Shown here: one piece after another, positions 1 to 8,488 of the stretch | Numbering within the stretch: position 1 is the stretch's first letter | Layout: the number at the start of each line of letters is the position of its first letter | From: a virus | Direction: 5' to 3' (one strand) | DNA length: 60,807 nucleotides | IMG/VR virus record: IMGVR_UViG_3300045944_000168 | Coordinates: 1 to 60,807 of that record | Notes under the pieces: model-generated | What the model was told of the DNA's origin: nothing | The model's database searches: none | What the model saw: the letters and a program-made list of their open reading frames with translations, nothing else | Position numbers and translations under genes: made by a program

Positions 1-2
1 GG

Positions 3-551
3 GTCTGGGGGGTCTCGTGCTGGATTGGCGGTGGATTCTGTTCCGGGAATGGCCCGTGGGGTCTGAATGACGCCGGGCAGCTGGTCCATCTGGGTAATGC
101 CGGGCAGGGGGTGAATCGGCAGCTGGATGGGATGATCGACTACATGACTGCCTTATCGGAGCGGCTGCGCAAGGTGCGCGTATGTTCGGGGGATTGGTCG
201 AGGGTGTGTGGGCCATCCGTGACAGTTAAGCTCGGATTGACGGGTATCTTTCTTGATCCGCCATACGCGGACACGGCAAACAGGCATGAAGATCTCTATG
301 CCCATGACTGTCTTCAGGTGGCGCATGATGTTCGCGAATGGGCAATAGAGCACGGCGAAAATCCGTTATTGCGGATTGCCCTGTGCGGCTACGACGGCGA
401 GCATAACATGCCTGAGCACTGGGCGGTGTATGCGTGGAATGCCGGAGTAGGGTATGGCGGACAGGCCGAATCAAGGACCGGCAATGGCACGCGCGAGCGG
501 ATTTGGTTTTCGCCTGCGTGCTTAGAACAACGTCAACAGGATTTGTTTTGA
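3..551 (+). CDS. DNA N6-adenine methylase (D12-like), 5' end cut by window edge
   Basis: C-terminal part of a phage-type DNA adenine methyltransferase, which would transfer a methyl group from SAM to adenine in DNA, probably to protect phage DNA from host restriction. The frame is open from base 3, so the true start lies outside the window. A GTG at 111 is internal, because coding continues upstream with the family-like stretch CWIGGGFCSGNGPW. The catalytic motif IV DPPY is at about 259-270. The C-terminus holds a Trp/Gly-rich block and ends in RQQDLF. It is followed by a small zinc-protein gene in the same direction. Family assignment is good; target sequence unknown. Confidence 0.85.
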   Translation, partial: VWGVSCWIGGGFCSGNGPWGLNDAGQLVHLGNAGQGVNRQLDGMIDYMTALSERLRKVRVCSGDWSRVCGPSVTVKLGLTGIFLDPPYADTANRHEDLYAHDCLQVAHDVREWAIEHGENPLLRIALCGYDGEHNMPEHWAVYAWNAGVGYGGQAESRTGNGTRERIWFSPACLEQRQQDLF

Positions 552-594
552 GGGAGGCTGCTCCTAAGGAGCGGTTGAAGAAGGAGCATGGAAA

Positions 595-798
595 ATGAAA
601 GGCCTCATTGAGTTGGGTTGGTTTGGGCTACTCAACGATAACGGGGATCCAGCATCAGAGCCATGCTATCGATGCGATGGCGACGGGTACATTATTGCAG
701 ACTGTTTTGAGGATACGTGTTGTTGCGCAGATCCAGAGCTTGAGCACGATGTCATTCCGTGTCCGGTATGTACGCCAAGAAGAATGGAGGCATCATGA
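595..798 (+). CDS. small cysteine-rich (zinc-ribbon-like) protein
   Basis: A 67-aa protein with CYRC near the start, several cysteines in the middle (DTCCC) and CPVC near the end, the spacing expected of a small zinc-binding fold. An AAGGAG ribosome-binding sequence lies about 9 bases before the ATG. The stop overlaps the next start as ATGA, so it is probably translationally coupled. The function is not known; it is one of about a dozen Cys-pair microproteins in this genome. Confidence 0.6.
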   Translation: MKGLIELGWFGLLNDNGDPASEPCYRCDGDGYIIADCFEDTCCCADPELEHDVIPCPVCTPRRMEAS

Positions 799-902
799 GC
801 TACGGTCGGTTTTGCCGGTCATGCCACTCAAGGTTCGATAATAAGATTCAGAACATCACCAGGATGAGAAAGCGAGGTGCTGAATGCCGGAAGACAAACT
901 AA
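795..902 (+). CDS. 35-aa microprotein with CxxC motif
   Basis: Very short ORF starting inside the stop of the preceding gene (ATGA), with GGAGG just upstream at 787-791. The product is basic and carries CRSC plus a later single Cys. It overlaps the start of the cytosine methylase (ATG 884) by 19 bases. Coupling at both ends supports translation, but the length is too small for certainty. Confidence 0.4.
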   Translation: MSYGRFCRSCHSRFDNKIQNITRMRKRGAECRKTN

Positions 903-1646
903 CCGTTGGTTCGTTGTTTTCTGGTATTTAGCGGCGGCTTTGATTTGGGCTTAGAAAGGGCTGGTTTTCAAATCGAATGGCAGGTGGAAAATAATGAATA
1001 CTGCAGACGAGTCCTTCAAAAGCACTGGCCGGCGGTCCCCTGTCACTACGACATCACCACCATTGAGTGGGAATGGGTCCCCAGAGTCAATCTTGTCTGT
1101 GGAGGCCCTCCCTGCCAACCATTCAGCCTCATCGGAAAACGCCGTGGGTCCACAGATACGCGGAACCTCTGGCCGTATGCTCTACAGGCGGTTAGAGCTT
1201 TACGGCCACGATGGATCATTTTTGAAAATGTTGTTGGCGTGGAGCAGTACCTTGCCGAGAGCGTCCTCCCTGAGTTGGAGAACGCGGGATATACGAACAC
1301 GCCGTGGGGCGAAATCATCGCGCTTGATCTACCGGCTTGCATTGTCGGAGCGCCGCACATCCGTCACCGAATTTGGATTGTTGCCCACGCTGAAAGCCTC
1401 GGACGGCAGCAAGGGGATACGGACGCCGGAAGGAAAAACCAAGGAACGATTACGACGAAAAAACGGGCTCGATCTGCCGACCGTGATCGGTGGCCGAGTC
1501 CACCCGGAGTTTGCCGAGTGGATGTTCGGATACCCGATCGGGCACACCGAATTGCCGCGGTCGGCAACAGCATCGTCCCGCAAATCGCGGAGGCGCTCGG
1601 ACGGATGATTCTTGACACAGACAGGAGGCCCCATGAGCTACGATGA
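884..1646 (+). pseudogene. C5-cytosine DNA methyltransferase, frameshifted in motif I
   Basis: Dcm-type cytosine methyltransferase. The natural start is ATG 884, giving MPEDKLTVGSLFSGI, then an in-frame TAG at 929-931. The rest of motif I (GGFDLGLERAGF) continues in another frame, as if the four bases tagc had been added near 929-932. Downstream the frame carries the catalytic GGPPCQPFS (motif IV), FENV (motif VI), GAPHIRHRIWIVA (motif VIII) and GNSIVPQI (motif X). The downstream frame could start at TTG 906, but would then lack the normal motif I. The overlapping +1 frame (994-1608) also resembles phage methylase C-termini. Possibilities are a broken gene, a recoded gene or a sequencing indel. 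Confidence 0.65.
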
Positions 1647-1929
1647 ACACAACATGATCGGCAGACTGCACTATAACCATGAACAGCGCCGGCGGCGATA
1701 TGGGCTCCTGGTGTTGGGACTCATGGTCGGTATCGCTGCGGTCGTGATCGGCGCGATCGGCCTGTACGGGGCCACTCGTGCACAGCCGGCGTCGGTTGAG
1801 CCCAAGGTAGACGAAGCACTCTGCCGGGAACGGCTGGATACCTGGTTGTATGGGCATGAATGGGTGCCACTGCGGGGAACGCAACAATGGCAGCATTTTA
1901 GGAAACAGATGGGAGAGTGTGTGAAATGA
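1633..1929 (+). CDS. small single-pass membrane protein
   Basis: A 98-aa protein preferred to start at ATG 1633 because AGGAGG lies at 1621-1626. Residues about 22-45 form one hydrophobic segment (LLVLGLMVGIAAVVIGAIGL) after a basic stretch, so the C-terminal half is probably outside the cytoplasm. The stop overlaps the next ATG. No known family recognised. Its last part (ARPA-like linker, then a W-rich end) resembles the layout of the 63-aa membrane protein at 2455, suggesting related roles. Confidence 0.6.
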   Translation: MSYDEHNMIGRLHYNHEQRRRRYGLLVLGLMVGIAAVVIGAIGLYGATRAQPASVEPKVDEALCRERLDTWLYGHEWVPLRGTQQWQHFRKQMGECVK

Positions 1930-2147
1930 AACGGACGACTTTCGCTGTCGTGAGTTATATGCAGCAACGGGGCAAGCTGCTCCGTGGCGTACTCGGGAAG
2001 AATCTTACGAGTGACGAGGCAATAGCCATGCACAAGCAGGCGCTAGAGTTGATAGAAGGAGTTCCTGGACGGTTTGTCAAAATTATGACGGAGCAGGAAT
2101 TGAAGGAGTTTGAGTCTGGTTTATTGTCATTCAAGGAGGAGCGATGA
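1926..2147 (+). CDS. hypothetical protein, 73 aa
   Basis: Starts at ATG 1926 overlapping the previous stop (ATGA) and ends four bases before the overlapping start of the next gene. The sequence is mostly charged and helical, ending in FKEER. No domain recognised. Its place between coupled genes of the early operon supports it as real. Confidence 0.55.
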   Translation: MKRTTFAVVSYMQQRGKLLRGVLGKNLTSDEAIAMHKQALELIEGVPGRFVKIMTEQELKEFESGLLSFKEER

Positions 2148-2458
2148 ATATTGTTCAGATTCCATTCAAAGCGGCATTCAAAGAGGTCCTATTATCGGAT
2201 CAAAAGGTATGCACAGCAAGAACCAAGCGTATGGGAGCAGCTGGCGATCGGTTTCAAGCATTTGGGTCATGGTTTGCATTGCGGTCGGTTGAAGATGTGG
2301 CCCTGTGGGAAGTCGCATTGTTATGGAAAGAAGAGGGCTGCACGAGTCAAGAGCACTTCATCGAAATCTGGAAGTCGATCCATCCCAAGACAGGGTACAG
2401 CGAGGCACAACGTGTCTATTTGCATCGATTCCAACGGGTGAAGGAGTGTGTGAAATGA
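2144..2458 (+). CDS. ASCH-like domain protein
   Basis: A 104-aa protein with the pattern typical of ASCH/PUA-like domains in phages: a KVCTARTKRMG stretch, then GDRFQAFGSWFAL, then an EGC...EFIEIW helix and a final HRF. ASCH domains are thought to bind RNA or nucleotides. AAGGAGGAG precedes the ATG and overlaps the end of the upstream gene; the stop overlaps ATG 2455. The role in the phage is unknown, possibly RNA or translation control. The family match is by pattern only. Confidence 0.6.
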   Translation: MNIVQIPFKAAFKEVLLSDQKVCTARTKRMGAAGDRFQAFGSWFALRSVEDVALWEVALLWKEEGCTSQEHFIEIWKSIHPKTGYSEAQRVYLHRFQRVKECVK

Positions 2459-2646
2459 TTGCCCTTTTTCCGTGGCTCCGTTGGGCTCTCTTTATCCTGC
2501 CCTATACGTTGTGTTGGTGGGTGACGTATGTCTTGGGCTGGCTGCTGTATGGGGCAGCTAGAGCGCCACGAGTCGCACAACCCGTTGTCTGCGCGGCGAG
2601 TCTCGATGCCTGGTTGCGGGCAGTGCCGCTGCAGAGGAGGGGATGA
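2455..2646 (+). CDS. small membrane protein, 63 aa
   Basis: Starts inside the previous stop (ATGA). The N-terminus is one long hydrophobic region rich in Trp (FPWLRWALFILPYTLCWWVTYVLGWLL, residues about 4-31), followed by a short soluble tail. Likely an inner-membrane peptide of the early operon. No function recognised. The 76 bases after it, up to 2722, hold no convincing gene. Confidence 0.5.
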   Translation: MIALFPWLRWALFILPYTLCWWVTYVLGWLLYGAARAPRVAQPVVCAASLDAWLRAVPLQRRG

Positions 2647-2722
2647 TGGGCAAGAGGTGGAATGCATTGGCTCGTTGACAACCATATCCAAAGAGCACGT
2701 GCTTGCGAGGCGGAAATGAGCC

Positions 2723-2782
2723 ATGAGAGTGCCGTTGCGGAGGAGGGTGCGAGAGATTGATACGGAAGAGGAGGCGCGATGA
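2723..2782 (+). CDS. 19-aa leader-like peptide ORF
   Basis: ATG 2723 to TGA 2782 encodes a short, highly charged peptide (MRVPLRRRVREIDTEEEAR). Its stop overlaps the next gene's ATG. It may serve only to couple translation into the downstream gene, whose GAGGAGG lies inside it. Weak evidence. Confidence 0.25.
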   Translation: MRVPLRRRVREIDTEEEAR

Positions 2783-3081
2783 GTGAATCACATACGTTGA
2801 CCTACACGCATACGGATCTGGTTACGCTCATGGTGAAGGATCGCGGACTGCACGAGGGATTGTGGGCACTCTATGTCGAACTGCAGATGCAGGGCGGCAA
2901 TGCTGGTCCGACGCCGGCTGCCATGACTCCTGTGGTGATTGTGCCGATCATGAAAATCGGTTTGCAACGTATTTCAGACACCTCCAGTCTTCATGGCAGC
3001 AATCTATGTGTCGATGCGGCCGTGGTCAATCCGCGACCGACGTATGATTCATTCGACTCCATTATACAGGACTGGAAATGA
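2779..3081 (+). CDS. hypothetical protein, 100 aa
   Basis: ATG 2779 has a strong GAGGAGG site about 5 bases upstream. The protein is Thr-rich at the N-terminus (HTLTYTHTDLV) with a central proline/valine-rich stretch. It is coupled by ATGA overlap to the SNF2 gene. No domain recognised. Confidence 0.5.
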   Translation: MSESHTLTYTHTDLVTLMVKDRGLHEGLWALYVELQMQGGNAGPTPAAMTPVVIVPIMKIGLQRISDTSSLHGSNLCVDAAVVNPRPTYDSFDSIIQDWK

Positions 3082-3452
3082 CGACCACGGTGTTTCTGAC
3101 TGAGACGCGCTTGTGTCTCAAAACGCCCTACCTGTTGAAAGATGTCTGTAAAAGTATCCCCGGCGCCCGGTGGGACGCGCAACTGAAATGTTGGACCTAT
3201 CCGCGCACACCGGGGGCAGCGCATTCAATCTGCTGCGCGTTTCTGCCGACTCAGTTAGTGTGGCAAGGTGACGCGGAGCTTCTCCGCCAAACAGCGGAGG
3301 AGATGAGGCAGGCGCACGCAACGAAGACGGCGGAAGAGCTGCCGGAGATCCCGCTAACCAAAGGGCCCACGCCCTGGCGTCATCAAACTAGGGCGTTTTG
3401 GTTCGTGGTCGGGCTACTCGGAGGGCTACCAGATGCCGATGATCGACGCTGA
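3078..3452 (+). pseudogene. SNF2-family helicase, N-terminal fragment
   Basis: First part of a phage SNF2-type DNA translocase. Residues about 10-45 resemble the HARP-like N-terminal domain of these proteins (IPGARWDAQLKCWTYPR). The helicase Q-motif-like PWRHQTRAF follows at about residue 98-106. The frame then leaves homology after AFWF and stops at 3450-3452. The rest of the helicase resumes in another frame near 3655 after an insertion of roughly 250 bases. The start overlaps the previous stop. Alone this fragment lacks Walker A and could not hydrolyse ATP. Confidence 0.7.
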
Positions 3453-3582
3453 TTGCCCAACGTGCGGACAGCACTTTTCGGCGTGGTCCTACCCAGGCAG
3501 AACGCCAAGAACGTACTGCTCTCAGCAATGCTGGTTGAAACGCCATAACACAGAGACAACAGACCGGAAAACCTTCAACTGA
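3433..3582 (+). CDS. 49-aa zinc-ribbon ORF inside the broken SNF2 gene
   Basis: ATG 3433 to TGA 3582. Two Cys pairs (CPTCG and YCSQQC) separated by about 17 residues, then a basic LKRH, match the zinc ribbon often found at the N-terminus of phage HNH-type homing endonucleases. No HNH core follows, so it is either a free-standing zinc microprotein or the decayed start of an endonuclease that invaded the helicase gene. It is in the same frame as the downstream helicase part. Confidence 0.45.
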   Translation: MPMIDADCPTCGQHFSAWSYPGRTPRTYCSQQCWLKRHNTETTDRKTFN

Positions 3583-3705
3583 TGACAAAAGCTGAACATG
3601 CAAACCATCACTTCCGAAACGCATAAGAAGGAACCCCGTCCCCGTCCGCGCGGAGCCGCTATGCTCGCGCTGGATATGGGGACGGGCTGAGGAAAATCAA
3701 AGGTT

Positions 3706-5016
3706 GTGATCGACGTATTGATCAACATGAACATGAAACTTGTCCTCATCGTCTGCCCGAAGTCCGTGGTCGATGTGTGGCCGGCGCAGTTTGCGCAGCA
3801 TAGTGCGCGACCGTTTACGGTCTGCGCCCTCACAAACGGGTCTACGGCGCAACGGGCGCGAGCGGCTAAGCAGGCGGTGGAACTGGCTGCTGCGCGGCAC
3901 GCAGCAATCGCCGTCATCATCAACTATGAAGCCTCATGGATGGGCGAACTGGGTACGTGGATTACGACCCAAGACTGGGATGCCGTGATCTGCGACGAAA
4001 GCCACCGGATCAAGCAACCCGGCGGGAAAGCTGCCTTATTCTTTAGTCGGCTCGGCGATAAAGTTCCTGTTCGCTTATGCCTCACGGGAACGCCCCTCCC
4101 GCACAGTCCACTCGATGCGTATAGCCAGTATCGCTTCCTTGATAAAGGCATTTTCGGTACCTCGTTCACGCTCTTTCGCAACCGATACGCCATCACCCAG
4201 CAGATTGGCGCGAACATCAACGCGAAGAAGGTGATCGGCTTTCAGAATCAACAAGAATTGCATGACAAAATGTATTCCATTGCGTTTCGTGTCAAAGCCG
4301 AAGACGTGCAAGATCTCCCTGAGATTGTGGATGTGGTGAGAACTGTTCAGCTCAGCCGTGAGGCGCGACGGGTGTACGAGGAACTAAAGCGCGAGTTTGT
4401 GACGGACTTCAAGAACGGGCAGATTACCGCCGGCAATGCCTTGACGCGCCTCCTGAGACTACAACAGATAGCCTCAGGGTGGGTGAAGTACGACGACAAC
4501 ATCGAACTCGGCACGCCGGGCGCGTTGGTGCGGGTGGACCATGAAAAAGAAAAACTGTTGGAAGACATTCTCGAAGATCTATCAGCAGATGAGCCTGTCA
4601 TCATATTCTGCCGATTTAGGCATGATTTGCAAACCGTACATGAGGTGTCGAAGAGATTAAAGCGCGGCAGTCTGGAACTATCTGGATCAGCCAATCAGCT
4701 CGCCGAATGGCAGGCCGGCGCAGCACCGATTCTCGCAACGCAGATTCAGAGCGGTGGAGTTGGGGTTGACCTGACACGTGCAAGATACTGCGTTTTTTTC
4801 TCGTTGGGGTTCTCGCTTGGCGAATACTTACAGGCACGCAAAAGAGCGCACCGACCGGGTCAAACGAGGGCCGTTACTATCATCCATGTCATAGCATCGA
4901 AGACTGTCGACCAAGACGTTTACACTGCTTTAGAGAATCGAGAAGCTGTCGTCGAAGCCATTTTAAATCAGACGGCCAAAGGCTCTGATCGTCTAAATAT
5001 CTCAAAAGAAAGTTAG
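3706..5016 (+). pseudogene. SNF2-family helicase, C-terminal fragment (both RecA-like lobes)
   Basis: Carries most helicase motifs: DESH (II), LTGTPL (III), GGVGVDLTRA (V) and QARKRAHRPGQ (VI), so it is an SNF2/SWI2-like ATPase expected to remodel DNA during phage replication. Upstream in the same frame, 3655-3702 encodes GAAMLALDMGTG, then TGA at 3688-3690, then GKSKVV: Walker A split by a stop. Translation from GTG 3706, with AAAGG just upstream, would give a 436-aa protein without Walker A. The 3' end overlaps the convergent HNH gene by 128 bases. Confidence 0.75.
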
Positions 5017-5536
5017 CGCTATGCTCGATCTTATCTGTTACCCGTTGCCCGCATGGTTGAAACGTGCTCCATACCTCAAGATTGCTAGGAGTGTTGTCAT
5101 GCTTAATGCCGTTCTTATGGTGGACGGTTTCTCCTTTTCTAAGCGGACGACCAAGACATTCAGCCATCACCATCACATGTTCAAGTATCTTTCCGTGCTT
5201 ATTTCGATTTGGATGCGTCAAGGAAAACAGATAGCGGTATCCGTCTTTAGAAAGATGACCACTTCCTTTCTTCGCGCGAATTTTGGTGCCACCGAGTGGA
5301 GTCCCATGTCTCTTGAAGCGCTGATAATGCGGGTTGCAAAACCCTTTCGAATATTCAATTCGGTGACATCCTTGAATGCTGCACTTAGCTCTCTCTTTGG
5401 CTTTAACGTCTCCGCCTCGCAGTGGATCTCCATGTCTGCGGACTCTTGCGCTATGCGCGTTGCACATCCCCTGTGTGTGCACGTATTGGCGGCACCCTAC
5501 AACGCTACACCTGGTTATCGTTTCCGTGTAAATCAT
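4889..5536 (-). CDS. HNH homing endonuclease
   Basis: A 215-aa protein on the reverse strand, opposite its neighbours. Two repeated N-terminal Cys/His modules (CSVVGCRQYVHTQGMCNAH and CSIQGCHRIEYSKGFCNPH) are followed by an HNH core: EHVMVMAECLGRPL, ETVHHKNGIKHDN and SNLEVW. HNH endonucleases of this kind cut one or both strands and spread themselves into related phages. Its 3' end lies over the SNF2 C-terminus, typical of a freestanding mobile gene. No Shine-Dalgarno is seen before the ATG. A TATATT box a few bases upstream suggests a short or leaderless transcript. Confidence 0.85.
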   Translation of the reverse strand: MIYTETITRCSVVGCRQYVHTQGMCNAHSARVRRHGDPLRGGDVKAKERAKCSIQGCHRIEYSKGFCNPHYQRFKRHGTPLGGTKIRAKKGSGHLSKDGYRYLFSLTHPNRNKHGKILEHVMVMAECLGRPLRKGETVHHKNGIKHDNTPSNLEVWSTFQPCGQRVTDKIEHSANFLLRYLDDQSLWPSDLKWLRRQLLDSLKQCKRLGRQSSML

Positions 5537-5587
5537 AACAATAATATACCATGTTCAGATTAAATCTTACAACCAAAAGAGGAGCCC

Positions 5588-6040
5588 ATGTCTGCGACAA
5601 CTAAAGATTTAGTCAAGAAGTTCATCAAACTCGATCAATCCATCAAAAAAAAGGAGGGGGAAATTGACAAATTGAAAGAAGAACGGAGGCCGTTGGAAGA
5701 GGAACTCATGCGGCGCTTTCAGGATGGTGGCATTGCCAGCATGAAGAGCAATGCCGGTGTCACGGTCTATGTGCGGCGGGATCTCTGGGCTGGGGCCATC
5801 AATGAAGGCAAGGAAGCGCTGTACGCCGCGATGAAAACGGTGGACGGCGTAAAGGAAATGGTCAAAGAAACGGTCAATGTGCAGACGTTCTCGGCCTGGG
5901 TGCGGGAAAAAATCGATCAGCACTTCGGCGAGGACGCGAAGAAGAAACCGGTTGAGGAGCTGAAGTCGGCGCTGCCGGTCGAACTGCAACCAGTGGTGAA
6001 TCTTTCGGAACGCTTTTCTTTGCGCACTAGGAAAGGGTGA
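5588..6040 (+). CDS. coiled-coil phage protein, 150 aa
   Basis: Good AGAGGAG site before ATG 5588. Residues about 5-45 are a charged coiled coil (KKKEGEIDKLKEERRPLEEEL). A compact domain follows with a basic YVRRDLW and an alpha-helical C-terminus. The layout resembles the small replication or nuclease-protecting proteins (Gp157-like) found beside phage SSB and recombination genes, but the match is only general. It heads the module that includes the primase. Confidence 0.5.
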   Translation: MSATTKDLVKKFIKLDQSIKKKEGEIDKLKEERRPLEEELMRRFQDGGIASMKSNAGVTVYVRRDLWAGAINEGKEALYAAMKTVDGVKEMVKETVNVQTFSAWVREKIDQHFGEDAKKKPVEELKSALPVELQPVVNLSERFSLRTRKG

Positions 6041-6108
6041 CGCTGAAAACCAGAGACGGCGAGCCATAATCACCTAACTATTCAGTCATTTGAAGGAGGA
6101 TTTTAACC

Positions 6109-6864
6109 ATGGGGAAACAAAAAGAAATCGTGACCAAAAGTGGAACGGGATCCGTCGAGGTACTCCCGTCCACGTTTAAGGCGCTGTCGCTGCCGTCGAC
6201 GCAGCTCGCCTCCGTGCTCAAGAACAATCTCGGTGGGGCCACTCTCCGGCCGTTCGACCTCGATCGGGTGAAGGTGCCAAGCGGCGGGGGGAGTGCCTGG
6301 GAGGTGCCCACGTTACGCGGGCCACAGGTTGTGCAGACGTTAGAAGGGATTATTCTCCACATGCGGGATCAGCGGTCGTACTGGTCGGCGCGCCTTGGGA
6401 ACGGCAGCGGCAATAATCCTCCGGATTGCTTCTCCAACGATCTGATCGTAGGCACTGGCAAGCCGGGCGGATCCTGCTCAAAATGCGCCTTCGCGCAATT
6501 TGGCAGCACGAAGAATCAAGACGGCAGCGACGGCCGAGGGCAAGCGTGCAAACAATCGAAGCTCTTGTTGTTTTTGCGACAAGAGGATGTCATCCCGCTA
6601 GCCCTGGTAGTGCCCCCCTCTTCCCTACGAGCCGCAGGGAAATACTTTTTACGATTAGCCGGCGCCTCGTTGCCGTATCAAGCGGTCGTGACCCAACTCC
6701 GGTTGAAGAAAACGAAGAATGCCACGGGGATTGAGTACGCCGAAATCGACTTTGCGTTAGGGCGCGAATTGGCTGAAGAGGAAATCGGGAAATCCTTAGC
6801 GATTGCCGAAGCCATGCGTGAAGCGTTTGGCACGATGACGGTCGACCACACCGATGTCGGATAG
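6109..6864 (+). CDS. conserved phage replication-module protein with Cys cluster
   Basis: A 251-aa protein with AAGGAGG before the ATG. The centre (about residues 105-150) has PPDCFSND, then GGSCSKCAFAQFGS, then GQACKQSK: four cysteines that could hold a zinc or Fe-S centre. A beta-rich stretch with IPLALVVPPSSL follows. Proteins with this layout occur in phage replication modules and may bind single-stranded DNA, but that is inference. The stop lies 8 bases inside the primase gene, so the two are coupled. Confidence 0.5.
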   Translation: MGKQKEIVTKSGTGSVEVLPSTFKALSLPSTQLASVLKNNLGGATLRPFDLDRVKVPSGGGSAWEVPTLRGPQVVQTLEGIILHMRDQRSYWSARLGNGSGNNPPDCFSNDLIVGTGKPGGSCSKCAFAQFGSTKNQDGSDGRGQACKQSKLLLFLRQEDVIPLALVVPPSSLRAAGKYFLRLAGASLPYQAVVTQLRLKKTKNATGIEYAEIDFALGRELAEEEIGKSLAIAEAMREAFGTMTVDHTDVG

Positions 6865-8488
6865 CGGCTCCGACCTCGAACAATTTTTAGCGGCGCTCTG
6901 GCCGGAGATTCCAGAAAACCACTGGATTCTCTTTTGGGGGGCGCCGTCGAAGCGGAGCGCCTGGATACAACACCTCGGTGCTGAGGAGGTGGTGTCGCTG
7001 AGCATATGGGCACAGAAGGAGAACGTCTACATCGGCTGTGCCACACGGAGTCAACAGTTTGGAGTCAACGCCAGGGGGAAGCGGGCCGACTGTGCTGCGA
7101 TCCCTGGCGTTTGGCTCGATGTTGACTACGGTGGGCCAGAGCATAAAAAGCCGAACCTCCCTCCCACCGAGGCGGACGCGCGGGCTCTGATCGATTCACT
7201 TGGGCTTGTCCCATCCATCATCGTGCATAGCGGGCGCGGCCTGCAGGCCTGGTGGCTGTTCAAAGAACCATGGATCTTTGAATCTGATGATGATCGTGAT
7301 AGCGGCGAGCGGCTCACGAAGGGGTGGGTCGATACCTGTCGTGTGCTTTCACACGACAGGGGATGGGACGCGGATGAGGTTGGAGATCTCCCGCGCGTGA
7401 TGCGTATGCCGGGGCTGTGGAACCGAAAAGGCGTGCCAGTCAAAACACGGCTCCTCTACTGCAATCCAGAAACCCGATACAACCCCTCCGACTTTGAGCC
7501 GTTCCTGACCGTCGTTTCGACGGGCAGCAAACCCGTTGTCGAAGTGGATTGGAAGATTGAGAAATCCCCATCGGCCGAACCCCCCAGTCAGAAGTTTCTT
7601 CTGCTCTGTGAACATGATTCCGAATTCAAACGGCTCTGTCTCCGGATTCCACTTCAAGGCCAAAAGGACCACAGTGCGAGCGGATTTGACTTTCTGTTGG
7701 CGCAGAAAGCGTTTGCCGCGAATTGGGAGGCGCAAGAGGTCGTCAACCTCCTGATTTGTCAGCGACGAACCCATAAAGCTGATCTCAAGCTCCAGCATCC
7801 ATCCTACTACCAAAAGACCCTCTCCAGTGCATTCCATGGGACGCCAGAGATAGCGAGGGAGAAGGTGATTGAGGATCTGAAGGCCGGCAAGGCCATGCCG
7901 GAAGAGGTGGCGAAGGATCCGGCGGAGATCTTGGCGGTCATCTCCGGCATGCTCGGGGTGACCATCACGAAGATCATTAAATATCAAGGAGAAGTTGGAA
8001 CGTATGAAGTCGAGGTCAACGGGAAAACCGTTCGTCTTGGTGAAGTCAATCTCCTCACATCACAGCGCGCATTGCGAAATAGGATTGCTGATATCGCTGG
8101 AATTTGGTTTACCGAGCAAGCCAAGCCTACATGGGATCATACCGTTCGGCTCATGCTCCAAGTGGTGGAATCCGTCGAGGTTGGCCAGGAATCGACAACG
8201 AAAGGGGCCTTAGCCGGTATTTTGGAAGGCTATCTCTCGGATGGAGTGGCTCTCGAAGAACGGGCCGATGAAGCCCTCTTGCAACATCAACCAGCCATTA
8301 AAAATGGGGCCGTGTGGTTTACCCTGACCGGACTCCGACAACACCTCTTCGGGCAGTACCAAGATAAGGTCACAGCCCAAACACTCGCCGTCCAACTCAG
8401 GGCGATGGGCTATCAGTCCCGAACAGAACACCTGACCGATCGGCGCAAAAAAGTCAGGACCACAAAGATCGTGTGGGGCCATGCCTAA
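6854..8488 (+). CDS. archaeo-eukaryotic-type primase/polymerase
   Basis: A 544-aa protein. Residues 86-92 (VWLDVDY) give the two acidic metal ligands of AEP primases, D89 and D91. HSGRGLQAWW (125-134) is the nucleotide-binding motif with a preceding His, and DLPRVMRMPGLWNRKG (about 193-208) fits the third motif region. It would make primers, and perhaps extend them, at the phage origin. The C-terminal 300 residues look like a PriCT/helix-rich extension plus a winged-helix-like end. No Walker A is seen, so the helicase is separate (9029-11482). It overlaps the upstream gene and lies directly before the origin candidate. Confidence 0.8.
   Translation: MSDSGSDLEQFLAALWPEIPENHWILFWGAPSKRSAWIQHLGAEEVVSLSIWAQKENVYIGCATRSQQFGVNARGKRADCAAIPGVWLDVDYGGPEHKKPNLPPTEADARALIDSLGLVPSIIVHSGRGLQAWWLFKEPWIFESDDDRDSGERLTKGWVDTCRVLSHDRGWDADEVGDLPRVMRMPGLWNRKGVPVKTRLLYCNPETRYNPSDFEPFLTVVSTGSKPVVEVDWKIEKSPSAEPPSQKFLLLCEHDSEFKRLCLRIPLQGQKDHSASGFDFLLAQKAFAANWEAQEVVNLLICQRRTHKADLKLQHPSYYQKTLSSAFHGTPEIAREKVIEDLKAGKAMPEEVAKDPAEILAVISGMLGVTITKIIKYQGEVGTYEVEVNGKTVRLGEVNLLTSQRALRNRIADIAGIWFTEQAKPTWDHTVRLMLQVVESVEVGQESTTKGALAGILEGYLSDGVALEERADEALLQHQPAIKNGAVWFTLTGLRQHLFGQYQDKVTAQTLAVQLRAMGYQSRTEHLTDRRKKVRTTKIVWGHA

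Noticed and set aside
5021-5563. 180-aa forward frame opposite the HNH gene
   Set aside because: Exact antisense shadow of a well-supported HNH endonuclease; no motif of its own.
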